Below the pieces are notes generated by a model, which worked only from the letters and a program-made list of their open reading frames with translations, ran no database searches and was not told the origin of the DNA. A stretch of 64,000 nucleotides of DNA from Planctomycetota bacterium. Lineage in GTDB: Bacteria > Planctomycetota > SZUA-567 > H5-PLA8. Positions 52,584 through 61,517 of the stretch are shown piece by piece (position 1 is the stretch's first letter; each line of letters begins with the position of its first letter). A program made the translations under genes and the position numbers. The DNA lies in NCBI GenBank assembly GCA_027493525.1, contig JAOSKN010000003.1, positions 496,001-560,000 of the forward strand, in the 5' to 3' direction.

Positions 52584-53359
52584 GCACGGCCCCCGTCCTC
52601 GCCGCCACGGGTCTGAACATGAAATTCGGCGGGCTCACCGCCGTCAGCGAGTTCTCGCTGTCCTTGGCCGCGGGCGAGATCGTCGGCCTGATCGGGCCCA
52701 ACGGCGCGGGCAAGACGACCGTCTTCAACATGCTGACCGGCGTCTACAAGCCCACGCGCGGCGGCGTCACGGTCAACGGCGTCGATACGGCGCGGCTGAG
52801 CCCCGACCGCATCGCCAGCCTGGGCCTCGCGCGCACCTTCCAAAACATCCGCCTCTTTCGCGACATGTCGGTGCTCGATAACGTCAAGGTCGGCTTCCAG
52901 CCGCGGAGGACCCAGTCGATCCTCGGCGCCGTCCTGCGCGGCCGCGCATTTCGCGAGGAAGAACGGCGCATCGAGGCCGAGGCGCTGGACCTGCTGAACC
53001 TGATGGGCCTCGCGGCGCTCCGCGACGCGCTGAGCGGGAACCTCGCCTACGGCCAGCAGCGCCGGCTCGAGATCGCCCGCGCCCTGGCTTCGCGCCCCAG
53101 GATCCTGCTCCTCGACGAGCCCGCCGCGGGCGCGAACGAGCGGGAGTCCGCCGATCTCCAGGCTCTGGTGCGCGAGATCCGCGAACGATTCAACCTGACG
53201 ATTCTGCTGATCGAACACGACATGCCCTTCGTGATGAAGCTCGTCCAGCGCCTGCTGGTCCTCGATCACGGCGAGACCATCGCCTCCGGCTCCCCCGAGG
53301 AGGTTCGCGCCAACCCCAAAGTGATCGAGGCCTATCTGGGGCAGGAGGCCGGGGCATGA
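52580..53359 (+). CDS. livG: Branched-chain amino acid ABC transporter ATP-binding protein LivG
   Basis: The 259 residues include Walker A GPNGAGKTT, a Q-loop in ARTFQNIRLFRDMSVLDNV, the signature LAYGQQRRLEIARAL (variant of LSxGQ), Walker B ILLLDEPAAG and the switch His in LIEHDMPFV. It hydrolyses ATP on the cytoplasmic face of LivHM. ATG 52580 overlaps livM by four bases, and its own stop overlaps livF. The track ORF starting at 51506 is in frame but is a long artefact upstream. Confidence 0.95.
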   Translation: MSTAPVLAATGLNMKFGGLTAVSEFSLSLAAGEIVGLIGPNGAGKTTVFNMLTGVYKPTRGGVTVNGVDTARLSPDRIASLGLARTFQNIRLFRDMSVLDNVKVGFQPRRTQSILGAVLRGRAFREEERRIEAEALDLLNLMGLAALRDALSGNLAYGQQRRLEIARALASRPRILLLDEPAAGANERESADLQALVREIRERFNLTILLIEHDMPFVMKLVQRLLVLDHGETIASGSPEEVRANPKVIEAYLGQEAGA

Positions 53360-54078
53360 GCGGCGCTGCGCCGGTCCTGCAGGTCGCCGACCTGAACGTC
53401 TATTACGGCGGGATTCACGCGCTCAAGGGCGTGAGCCTGGAGGTGCGCGCGGGCGAACTCGTCACCCTCATCGGCTGCAACGGCGCGGGAAAGACGACGA
53501 CGCTCAACGCGATCTCCGGCAGCCTGAAGCCGCGCTCCGGGACGATCGGCTTCAAGGGCGAGCGGATCGACGGCGCGCCCGCGCATCAGATCGTGCGCAA
53601 GGGCCTGGCGCTCTGCCCCGAGGGCCGGCGCATCTTCCCGAATCTGACCGTGGACGAGAACCTCGACTTGGGCGCCTACATCCGCGACGACCGCAAGGCG
53701 GTGCTCGAGGACCGCGAGAAGATGCGCGAAACGTTCCCGATCCTGCGCGAGCGCGCGCGGCAACTGGCGGGCACGCTCTCGGGCGGGGAACAGCAGATGC
53801 TGGCCATCGCACGCGCGCTGATGTCCCGGCCGCGGGTGCTGATGCTCGACGAACCCAGCCTGGGACTGGCGCCGAAACTGGTCGAGCGGATCTTCGAGGT
53901 CCTCGCGGGCCTCAAGGCGCAGCACGTCACGATCCTGCTGGTGGAGCAGAACGCGCGGCAGGCGTTGAGCGTGGCCGACCGCGGGTACGTGCTGGAGACG
54001 GGGCGGATCGTCAAGACCGGTCCGGCGAAGGACCTGGCCGACGATCCGGACGTGAAGAAGGCGTATCTTGGCGGGTAG
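53356..54078 (+). CDS. livF: Branched-chain amino acid ABC transporter ATP-binding protein LivF
   Basis: The 240 residues show Walker A GCNGAGKTTT, ALCPEGRRIFPNLTVDENL, the signature LSGGEQQMLAIARAL, Walker B VLMLDEPSLGLAP and LLVEQNARQAL. These are the hallmarks of LivF. It pairs with LivG to energise the permease. It overlaps livG (ATGA) and ends the operon, six bases from the convergent transporter gene. Confidence 0.95.
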   Translation: MSGAAPVLQVADLNVYYGGIHALKGVSLEVRAGELVTLIGCNGAGKTTTLNAISGSLKPRSGTIGFKGERIDGAPAHQIVRKGLALCPEGRRIFPNLTVDENLDLGAYIRDDRKAVLEDREKMRETFPILRERARQLAGTLSGGEQQMLAIARALMSRPRVLMLDEPSLGLAPKLVERIFEVLAGLKAQHVTILLVEQNARQALSVADRGYVLETGRIVKTGPAKDLADDPDVKKAYLGG

Positions 54079-54084
54079 GAGCCC

Positions 54085-55368
54085 TCAGCCCTCCAATTCC
54101 GCCGCCTTGGGAAACTCCACGTTGGACCTCACGAAGACCATCGAACGCAGCCTGAACAGCACCAGCGCCGGGCCCGCCACCGCCAGTCCCGCGACGACCA
54201 GGAGCGACTCCTGCACGCTAAGGCCAATTCCCGCGCGCAGCAGCTTGTAGAGCCCTCCGCCGGCCGCGATGAAGACGAAGTTCAGGAAGTTGTACGTGCC
54301 GAGCACGCGCCCGATCAGCGCGTCCGGCGCGCGCGCCTGGATGATCGCCTGGAACGGAATGATGAAGAAGCCCGCGAAGAGGCCCACGCCGCCCAGCATT
54401 GCCAGCAGCATCCGGTACGAGTCCGCGTCGGCCTGCATGGGCGTGAGTCCGATCGCCAGCAGGAACCCCGCCATGCCCGCCGCGCCGAGCGGCACCGAGT
54501 TCAGGTTCCGCGCCGAACCCTTGAAGAGGTAGCCGGCCAGGACGCTCCCAACGCCGATCCCCACCACCAGCGGAAGGTTCAGGTACGCAGCCTGCGCGTC
54601 GTCGATGCCCAGCACCGGTTTGAAGTCCGGCAGTCCGTCCACGATCATCACGGCGACCATGTAAAAGAGCGCACCGCCGATGCAGAGCCACAGCAGGATG
54701 CCGTCGCGCGCCATGTAGCGCAGGGATTCGAGATACGGGCCGACGGGCGTGCGGTCGTACTTGAGGCTCGGGTCGCTGGGCGTGAGAGGTTGGAGGAAGA
54801 GGCTCGCCGCCAGCCCGATCCCCGCCACGGCGAGCATCCCCGCGCCCGGCTGCCAGGTGTGCCCGTCCAGATACTCGCGGCTCGCCAGCCCGCCCAGCAC
54901 CACGCCGCAGAGGATCGCGATGTTGGTGAGCATGTTGATCACGCCGTTGGCCGGGCCGAGCGACTCCTTCGGGAGGATCTCGGGGATCATCCCGTACTTC
55001 GCCGGGCCAAAGTAGGTGCTCTGCAGCGCCAACCCCAGCAGCGCCGCGAGGCTGATCCAAAGCGAGCCGGTGAGCATCCCCAGCAGCGCCGTTGCGGCGA
55101 TGGGCGCCTCGGCAATTTTCATCCAGACGGCCACCTGCCGCTTGCTGCGGCGGTCGCCGAACTGCCCGGCCCAGCCGGAGAAGAGGATGAAAGGAAGGGT
55201 GAAGAGCGCCGTTACGACGCCGGAGGCGCCCGTGCCCAGCGCGTCGCTCCAGATGCCGCCGGCCGTCACTTGCAGGATGATGAATTGCTTGAAGAGGTTG
55301 TCGTTCACCGCGCCGAAGAACTGCGTCACCAGCAGCGCGTTGAAGCCCCGGGTGAAGACGCGCGGCAT
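54085..55368 (-). CDS. MFS transporter, LplT-like (lysophospholipid flippase type)
   Basis: In this 427-residue protein with twelve membrane segments, the opening GFNALLVTQFFGAVNDNLFKQ and GWAGQFGDRRSKR match the MFS branch of LplT and Aas N-terminal domains, which move lysophospholipids across the inner membrane. STYFGPAKYGMIPEILP and ANGVINMLTNIAIL are also family-like. In this family it works with an acyltransferase that reacylates the lipid; no such domain is fused here. It is convergent with livF. Confidence 0.82.
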   Translation of the reverse strand: MPRVFTRGFNALLVTQFFGAVNDNLFKQFIILQVTAGGIWSDALGTGASGVVTALFTLPFILFSGWAGQFGDRRSKRQVAVWMKIAEAPIAATALLGMLTGSLWISLAALLGLALQSTYFGPAKYGMIPEILPKESLGPANGVINMLTNIAILCGVVLGGLASREYLDGHTWQPGAGMLAVAGIGLAASLFLQPLTPSDPSLKYDRTPVGPYLESLRYMARDGILLWLCIGGALFYMVAVMIVDGLPDFKPVLGIDDAQAAYLNLPLVVGIGVGSVLAGYLFKGSARNLNSVPLGAAGMAGFLLAIGLTPMQADADSYRMLLAMLGGVGLFAGFFIIPFQAIIQARAPDALIGRVLGTYNFLNFVFIAAGGGLYKLLRAGIGLSVQESLLVVAGLAVAGPALVLFRLRSMVFVRSNVEFPKAAELEG

Positions 55369-55456
55369 GCGATGGCGGCCCCGGCTCGTGTCGAGAAGGC
55401 GAAGAAGGCGGCTTCAGGATAGGCGGCCCGAGGCGTGTGTCACGCCCCGATCGCGG

Positions 55457-58420
55457 TCACGGCTTGAGGTATGAATTTCCCTGCCGCCGTAGCAGGACGG
55501 TGGTGCCGACCGAGGCGTTGGGCGCGACGTAGACGGTGATCGGGAGCAGCACCGCCAGCGGCTGCGCGATGGGGGTGGTCGCCGTGGGCGTGCCGAAGGT
55601 TCCTTCCGGCATCCAGTGGGTCGCGGCCGTGATGCGCCAGAGCGCGTGCTGGAACTCCACCTTGGCGAAGTTCAGCGCGGGGACCGGCGTGCCGTCGAGG
55701 TTCCGGGCGGGTCGAACGTAGCGGTGCGCCGCGCCGCCCGAAACCGGCACGAATTCCGCGTCCACCGTCGGGTCGTTGCCCACTGTTTCGGCGAACGGGC
55801 CAACGATCAGCGTCGCGCCCGCGACCGCCGGGTCCACCGGGCCGCCGCCGACGGTTCGGTAGCAGAGCGTCAGGAGCGCCCGTTGCTGGATAAACTGGTT
55901 GCCCAGCCTCCGCTGCAAAATCTTTACGCTGTCGGCGAAGAGGATCCCGTCGGGCAGCTCGTGCAGGGACGAGCCGTATCTGAATTGGCCTACGCCCGAG
56001 CCGGCCATGGTGCGATGGGTATAGGTCGTCGTCAGGGTCGCCGTAGCGGTGAACGCGCCGATGGTGAGACTCACAGGGATGTCGTTGGGCTCGTTGAGCT
56101 GCGGCGGGAAATCGATGCCCAGCACGCTCAGGCCGGCGCGGGTCGCGCTGAAAGTGAATGCCCCTGTCCTGCGGTTCAGGCTGGCGCGCGCGCGGAACGT
56201 CTCGCTCACGGGGGAGACCCACACGACCTGGCTGGACGAGGCCGACGCGGGCGCGGGAAATTCGAAGAGCGCGCCGCCAAAATCGAGTTCGAACGCCGCC
56301 GAGCCCAGGCTCGCCAGCGGCTGCCCGGCCGATTCCAGCGACGCCAGTTCCACCTTGCCGCGCACGCTCAGCGTATCGTCGTCGGCGATAGTTTCCGGAT
56401 TCAGCGTGTAGCGGACGGATTCGATCTTCAGGCCCGGATCGATCAGCAATTCGGCGCTGAGCATGACCGAGGAGGAGTTGTCGCCTAGGTTCGCGTCCAA
56501 CTCATTTACCGTCGCAACGGCGGCGGTGTTGGTGAAATCGCCGGCGCCGATCACGGTGGTCACGATGGTGAGCATGGCCGTCGCGCCGGAGGCCAGCGTG
56601 CCGACGTTCCAGACGCCCGAGGCGGACGTATAAGTTCCGTCGCCGGAGGCGCTCACGAAGTCCAGTTGCGCCGGCAGCACGTCGGTAAGCGCGACCGAGG
56701 TCGCGTCGTGCGGCCCGGCGTTGGAGACCGTGAGCGTAAAAGTAACCGTTTCGCCGACGAAGGGCATCGAGTTGTCGCCCATCTTGGTCACGGTCAGGTC
56801 GATGCTGCGGCGGATCGTGGTAACCTCGGTGTCGCTGTCGTCTCCGAGGTTGATCCGCGTCTCGTCGACCGCGGTGACCGAGGCGGTGTTGGTGACCGTC
56901 AGCCCGTTGGCGGCGGTGAAGTCCACGTCGATGGTAACCGTCAGCGTCTCCATGGCCCCGGCCGCGAGGCTCGGGAGCGTCCACGTGCCCATGGGATCGG
57001 TAGAGGAGGTGCCGTAGGAGCCGCTGCTGGGCACGATCGAGACAAGCGTCGTGCCGCTCACGGGGAGCACGAGGTTCTCGGCCACCTCGATATCGGTGGC
57101 GTCGGACGGGCCGTTGTTGGTCAGCGTGACCGTGTAGATGAGGGTATCGCCGGCGAGGACCGGGTCGGCGCTGTCATCCTTCATAAGGGTCAGGTCGATC
57201 TGGCGGTCGATGTCGGTGGTCTCGGTGGCGGAGTCGTTGGCGTTGTTCGTATCGGTTTCGGCAAATGCGCTGAGCGTGGCGGTATTGGAGATCATATCGG
57301 CGTCGGAAGCCGAGGATGCCACGTCCAAGACGATGATAAGCGTCTCACTGGCTCCGGCGGGGAGGTCGCCCACGGTCCAGGTGGGATCGCTGTAGCTGGT
57401 CATGCCGCTGGGCGTGATCGAATTCACGGACGCGCCCGAGGGGAGGGTCAGGTTCTCCGTCAGCGCAATGCCGCTGGCGTCGGACGGCCCATTATTGGTG
57501 ATCGTAACCGTGTAGGCGACCGAGTTACCCGCGAGGACGGGATCGACATTGTCTACCTTCGTGACGACCAGGTCGTATTGCCGGTCGATGTTCGTGGTTT
57601 CTGAGTCCATGTTGTTGGAGCCGTCGGAATCCGGCTCGGTCGAGTCCGTAATGGTGATGCTGTTGGCCAGATTGTCGCCGTCGGCAGCCGAGGAATCCAC
57701 AGCCACAACGACCGTAAGCGTCGCGTTGGCGCCAGCGGCGAGCGCGCCCAGGCTCCAGACGCCAGTGGGACTCAGAGCCGGGGCATACGTTCCCGCGCTG
57801 GGCGTGATCGAGGTGACGGATGCTTCGGTCGGAATCGAGAGGTTCTCCGTCAACTCCACGCCGCTGGCATCCGAGGGGCCAAGGTTCGTGACGGTCACGG
57901 TGTAGGTGGCCGTATTGCCTGCGATGACTGGATCGACGTCATCGACCTTCTCGACCATTAGGTCAACTTGGCGGGCGATGGTGGTCGATTCCATGACGGA
58001 ATCGTTGGCGGGGTCAGTATCCGTTTCAGTAACGGCCATGAGAGTCGCAGTGTTGATGATCATGTCGCCGTTAGCAGCGGACGAAGCCACATCTACTATG
58101 ATTGTCAACGTTTCCATATTCCCTGCATCAAGACTACCCACGGTCCAAGTGCCTGCGGAAAATGAGGTCGTACCGCTGGATACAATAGAATTTACCGTTG
58201 TGCCTGCTGGGAGCGTCAGCGATTGTGTGATTTCGACTCCGGTTGCGTTATTCGAGGAAACGTTCGTAGCCGTTACTACATAGGTTACGGATGTGCCGGC
58301 GATGACCGGATCGACGCTCTCGGTCTGCGTTACCGCAATGTCAACCTGCGCCCAAACCCCGGCCGCCGAGCAAGCCAGCACCCCCAAGATCAAGCTCCAG
58401 CGCAGCGCGGGTCGAATCAT
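55457..58420 (-). CDS. Secreted protein with five DUF11 repeats and a shared C-terminal module
   Basis: From ATG 58420 there are 987 residues with a signal peptide (LILGVLACSAAGVWAQ). Five tandem DUF11-type beta domains of 110-120 residues begin with copies such as DVDPVIAGNTATYTVTVTN, DPVLAGNSVAYTVTITNNGP and MPFVGETVTFTLTVSNAGP. The last 330 residues form a separate module (LKIESVRYTLNP, VGQFRYGSSLHELPDGILFA, ending TVLLRRQGNSYLKP) also found at the end of the metzincin protease at 2300-6048. The role is probably a long surface stalk or adhesin, with the module as the functional or anchoring end. No sortase or Por-type tail is recognised. Confidence 0.8.
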   Translation of the reverse strand: MIRPALRWSLILGVLACSAAGVWAQVDIAVTQTESVDPVIAGTSVTYVVTATNVSSNNATGVEITQSLTLPAGTTVNSIVSSGTTSFSAGTWTVGSLDAGNMETLTIIVDVASSAANGDMIINTATLMAVTETDTDPANDSVMESTTIARQVDLMVEKVDDVDPVIAGNTATYTVTVTNLGPSDASGVELTENLSIPTEASVTSITPSAGTYAPALSPTGVWSLGALAAGANATLTVVVAVDSSAADGDNLANSITITDSTEPDSDGSNNMDSETTNIDRQYDLVVTKVDNVDPVLAGNSVAYTVTITNNGPSDASGIALTENLTLPSGASVNSITPSGMTSYSDPTWTVGDLPAGASETLIIVLDVASSASDADMISNTATLSAFAETDTNNANDSATETTDIDRQIDLTLMKDDSADPVLAGDTLIYTVTLTNNGPSDATDIEVAENLVLPVSGTTLVSIVPSSGSYGTSSTDPMGTWTLPSLAAGAMETLTVTIDVDFTAANGLTVTNTASVTAVDETRINLGDDSDTEVTTIRRSIDLTVTKMGDNSMPFVGETVTFTLTVSNAGPHDATSVALTDVLPAQLDFVSASGDGTYTSASGVWNVGTLASGATAMLTIVTTVIGAGDFTNTAAVATVNELDANLGDNSSSVMLSAELLIDPGLKIESVRYTLNPETIADDDTLSVRGKVELASLESAGQPLASLGSAAFELDFGGALFEFPAPASASSSQVVWVSPVSETFRARASLNRRTGAFTFSATRAGLSVLGIDFPPQLNEPNDIPVSLTIGAFTATATLTTTYTHRTMAGSGVGQFRYGSSLHELPDGILFADSVKILQRRLGNQFIQQRALLTLCYRTVGGGPVDPAVAGATLIVGPFAETVGNDPTVDAEFVPVSGGAAHRYVRPARNLDGTPVPALNFAKVEFQHALWRITAATHWMPEGTFGTPTATTPIAQPLAVLLPITVYVAPNASVGTTVLLRRQGNSYLKP

Positions 58421-58559
58421 CTCGGGCCTCACGAAGGTTCGCCGCGCGGGCGAAGCTCGGGGTAAGCGAATCTTGACGGAGCGCAATGGCGCCAAACCGA
58501 GCATTATAGGGGCCGGCAGGTCTGTAGCAATCCGCTTCGATGGCGCCGGAGGAGAGCGA

Positions 58560-59132
58560 TTACAGCACGCCCGTCAACCAATACGTGAATGCCGCCAAGG
58601 CGACGGTCACGACGACAATGGCGACGGGCCGGCCGTATTCGTCCCAAAAGGTATACCGGGGCAGGTTCAAGCAACTCTGGCCGGGCGGGCGAACGGTCAG
58701 GACCGGAACAGGGGAGAGGACCTTCGTTGTCGCGCGGAGCAGTTCCCTCGGGACCGGTTCGACCACCGTCGACTCGGTATTGCAGGGAGATGCGCCGGGG
58801 AGCGCGGCCTGGGGTCCGCCCGAGATCGACTTGCGGCCCAGGGGCTGCGCGCCTTCCTCGGCCCCCGAGGCGTATGTCCGCGGTTCGCCCGCCAGAGGTC
58901 TGGCGCGCCGGCTTCCGCGGCGCGCCGTGTTCCGAATCTGAGCCGACCCGGTATGCGCGGCGTGCTTGCGCTCGATTCGATCCTGGAAAGGCCGATGAAA
59001 GCAGATCTCGCAGACCGGCTGCCCGTCCTCGTCCGGGAACCAGGCGGTGTCCAACAGGTACATGCCGCATTGAATGCACTTGCGGTCCTCGTTCAGCATC
59101 CTCCCCAGATCGCCGTAGGCTTTGCTGTCCAT
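58560..59132 (-). CDS. Zinc-ribbon protein with C-terminal membrane anchor
   Basis: ATG 59132 (site CCGGAG) gives 190 residues; the track start at 59333 adds an implausible N-terminus. A four-cysteine cluster (KCIQCGMYLLDTAWF ... PVCEICFHRPFQ) resembles a LIM-like or double zinc ribbon. A long disordered stretch follows (RRGSRRARPLAGEP), then a single membrane helix at the end (VAIVVVTVALAAFTYWL). A tail-anchored regulatory or scaffold protein is possible. No family is known to me. Confidence 0.55.
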   Translation of the reverse strand: MDSKAYGDLGRMLNEDRKCIQCGMYLLDTAWFPDEDGQPVCEICFHRPFQDRIERKHAAHTGSAQIRNTARRGSRRARPLAGEPRTYASGAEEGAQPLGRKSISGGPQAALPGASPCNTESTVVEPVPRELLRATTKVLSPVPVLTVRPPGQSCLNLPRYTFWDEYGRPVAIVVVTVALAAFTYWLTGVL

Positions 59133-59484
59133 GGCTCGAACGCTCCGGGAGAAGGGCGTGTTCGGATTCTCCACATGGCGTTGCGCCCGCGAACAATCCG
59201 GAACGCAATTCCCTTTAGGCACAAGGTGGCCTCGCAATGCGCTTGCCAATGAATATCGCACCTGCGGGATAGGCTGGATGATTTGGAACGACCGCGCTTG
59301 GAATTTGGTAATCGCCTGGTCGTGTACGGTCACCCATCCATACGCTGGATTCTACCGGCGCCCCGGCTCGTTCGGCTTCCCGCCGGCATGCGGGCAGGTT
59401 TTCCTGAAATCTTCATCTCATTTTGATGCCGGTCCCACGTCGGTCGCACACCATGTCTGGCCCACGTTTCCCAGGAGCTTCCCC
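59133..59484. other. Divergent intergenic region
   Basis: About 350 bp between the zinc-ribbon gene and the 80-aa gene. ORFs here lack ribosome sites and conserved features. No repeat or RNA gene was recognised. Confidence 0.4.
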
Positions 59485-59727
59485 ATGGCCAAGAAATCGC
59501 GTGCGTCCGAGTTGGTCGGCTACTCGTTCCTGACGATCTTCGCTAACGACGATACGATCGACGAGCATGAACTGGGGATGCTTGAGCGCCTGGCGCTTGA
59601 AGACCTGCAGGTCGATGAAAAAGAGCGGCAGGTCCTGCGCAACATCTTCTCCCGGGTCGAACGGGAACGGGTCACCGAAAGGGTCTGGACCGAGATGCAG
59701 GCCTTCCGCGCCAAATACGGGGTCTGA
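59485..59727 (+). CDS. Small helical protein, TerB-like (80 aa)
   Basis: ATG 59485 follows CCAGGAG. The 80 residues are mostly helical with two acidic helices: NDDTIDEHELGMLERLALED and VDEKERQVLRNIFSRVERER. The D-x-x-I-D-x-x-E pattern in the first resembles TerB/DjlA-type domains, though it is shorter than the family. It is cytoplasmic and lies 56 bp before the RmlC-like gene. Confidence 0.6.
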   Translation: MAKKSRASELVGYSFLTIFANDDTIDEHELGMLERLALEDLQVDEKERQVLRNIFSRVERERVTERVWTEMQAFRAKYGV

Positions 59728-59783
59728 GGCGTTTCCGGCTCGCGCATTGACCCTCGGCCCGGCTCGACTAACCTTCGCGTTGC

Positions 59784-60290
59784 ATGGAACCGCTCAAGGA
59801 CCGCCAGACGGTGCATCGCGACGGGACCGAAGTCCGCACGCTGATCGAGGGCGTGCGCGTGCTCCCGCTGATCACGCACGTGGACGCGCGGGGCTCGTTG
59901 ACGCAACTGCCCCGCGAACTGTTCTCCGAACCCGTGGTGGACGCGCATCAGGTTTCGATCCGCCCCGGCCGGGTCAAGGGCTGGATCGTGCATAAGCTTC
60001 AGACGGACCGCCTCTTTTTCTGGCAGGGCGATCTGCGCGTGGTCCTGTACGACGCGCGCGAGGACTCGGCGACGTACCGGCGCATCGACGATTTGTGTTT
60101 CGGAGCGCTCAAGCCCGCGTACTGCGTGATACCCCCCGGCGTTTTCCACGCCGTGCAGAATCTGGGGCGCGAGACGGCCAGCCACATGAGCTTCCCGACG
60201 CGGGCGTACGAGCACGCCGATCCCGACAAATACCGCCTGCCTCTGGACACGCAGGAAATCCCCTTCGACTTCAACAAGGCGGGGTGGTGA
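59784..60290 (+). CDS. RmlC-like cupin, dTDP-4-dehydrorhamnose 3,5-epimerase family
   Basis: In this 168-residue protein the RmlC fold is supported by VLPLITHVDARGSLTQLPRE, ISIRPGRVKGWIVHKLQTDR (in place of the usual G-x-x-R-G-x-H-x-Q), FWQGDLRVVLYDARED and AYCVIPPGVFHAVQNLG. The His of RGxHxQ becomes part of GWIVHK, so the catalytic pair is shifted or altered. A nucleotide-sugar epimerase or a non-catalytic relative is possible. Its TGA overlaps a GTG of the next gene, a sign of coupling to a glycosyltransferase-like protein. Confidence 0.75.
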   Translation: MEPLKDRQTVHRDGTEVRTLIEGVRVLPLITHVDARGSLTQLPRELFSEPVVDAHQVSIRPGRVKGWIVHKLQTDRLFFWQGDLRVVLYDAREDSATYRRIDDLCFGALKPAYCVIPPGVFHAVQNLGRETASHMSFPTRAYEHADPDKYRLPLDTQEIPFDFNKAGW

Positions 60291-60295
60291 CGGTC

Positions 60296-60922
60296 ATGCG
60301 CGCGACGATCGGGCTGATCAATTTCGCCTCGCCGATCGTCCAGCGCCTGGAACGCGACGTGCTGCCGACCCTGGCGCACTATCCTGACGGTCAATTCGAG
60401 ATTATCTGCGTCGACAACGACGCGGCGCCGTGCCAGCGTTTGATCGATTGCTTGCGCGGCATGGAGGTCCCGTGCCGGTATCTCTGGAACGGCGGCGCCA
60501 ACTTGCAGGCGGCGGCTTCCAAGAACCAGATGTATGCCTTGGCCTCGCATCCGTTCTTCGTCTACCTCTGCGCCAACCATGGCCGCATGTACGATCCGAC
60601 CTGGCTGGAGGATCTGCTGCTGCCATTTCAGCATCCCCAGGTCGCCATGGCCGGGATGCTCGACCGATATCCGCTCAAGCATATCGGCGAAGGCGAGGGG
60701 AACGGCATTTACGTTCAGGGCGGGGTGCTTGCCGCGCGCGTGGAGGTCATGCGCCGTCTCCCCATGTCGGAGCGGTTTCCGCACGACCATTCGGACAAGT
60801 TCATCTCGCTCCACCTGATTCGGGAAGGCTACGATCTGGCCGACGTGACGACGATCCTGTCGCTCTGGCGCAAGCCGATCCCCGAGAAGCACGACTACAA
60901 GTACGTCCACGGCGAAGAATGA
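60296..60922 (+). CDS. Glycosyltransferase-like protein (GT-A fold)
   Basis: ATG 60296 (or GTG 60287 overlapping the previous stop) gives 208 residues. The start RATIGLINFASPIVQRLERD and FEIICVDNDAAPCQ resemble the nucleotide-binding half of GT2 enzymes, with YLCANHGRMYDPTWLEDLL in the acceptor region. The usual DxD is replaced by CANH/MLDRY, so activity is uncertain. With the RmlC-like gene it probably belongs to surface glycan synthesis. Confidence 0.62.
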   Translation: MRATIGLINFASPIVQRLERDVLPTLAHYPDGQFEIICVDNDAAPCQRLIDCLRGMEVPCRYLWNGGANLQAAASKNQMYALASHPFFVYLCANHGRMYDPTWLEDLLLPFQHPQVAMAGMLDRYPLKHIGEGEGNGIYVQGGVLAARVEVMRRLPMSERFPHDHSDKFISLHLIREGYDLADVTTILSLWRKPIPEKHDYKYVHGEE

Positions 60923-60935
60923 AAGCGAGCCGACC

Positions 60936-61346
60936 ATGCTCAAAGCCCTGGCCCATGTCTGCCTTTCGTCCACCCAACTCGAGGCAACCGAGCGCTTCTT
61001 TTGCTCGACGCTGGGGATGAAGAAGAAGTTCTCCTTTATCAAGGGCGGCAAGGTGTTCGGCTTTTACCTCCAGGTTTCGGACGAGAATTACATCGAGGTA
61101 TTCGCCCAGGAAGAGATCGACACGAAGGCCAAGCTGCCCATCCGGCATTTCTGCCTGGAAGTGAGCAGCATCGACGAGATCATCGGCAAGCTGAAAGCCG
61201 ACGGGTTCGAGGCGAGCGAGAAGAAGCGGGGCAACGACAAGAGCTGGCAGTGCTGGACGACGGACCCGAGCGGTATCCGGATAGAATTCCAGGAGTATAC
61301 GCGCGAGAGTTCGCAGAAGACGGGCGCCGACTGCATCACGGGGTAG
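60936..61346 (+). CDS. VOC (glyoxalase/bleomycin resistance) family protein
   Basis: The 136 residues form two beta-alpha-beta-beta-beta units: AHVCLSSTQLEATERFFCSTLGM and RHFCLEVSSIDEIIGKLKADGF. Metal-site positions are His in AHV, Glu in YIEVFAQEE, His in RHFC and Glu in IRIEFQEYT. It could be a dioxygenase, lyase or isomerase; substrate unknown. It starts 13 bp after the glycosyltransferase-like gene and is likely cotranscribed. Confidence 0.85.
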   Translation: MLKALAHVCLSSTQLEATERFFCSTLGMKKKFSFIKGGKVFGFYLQVSDENYIEVFAQEEIDTKAKLPIRHFCLEVSSIDEIIGKLKADGFEASEKKRGNDKSWQCWTTDPSGIRIEFQEYTRESSQKTGADCITG

Positions 61347-61517
61347 GTTATTCGAAGCCGCGCCCGCGATTTTCCGGTACTTTCTCACCCTCCAGGTCCT
61401 GCCTGACTGCAGCCTTGCCCGAAGTTTCAAGGTCACTGCGGCGAACCTCAGGCGGTTGGACGCTACGCGGGGTAGAATGCCTGGAACGACTGCCGAACCT
61501 CAACCTCCGGAGCCCGC

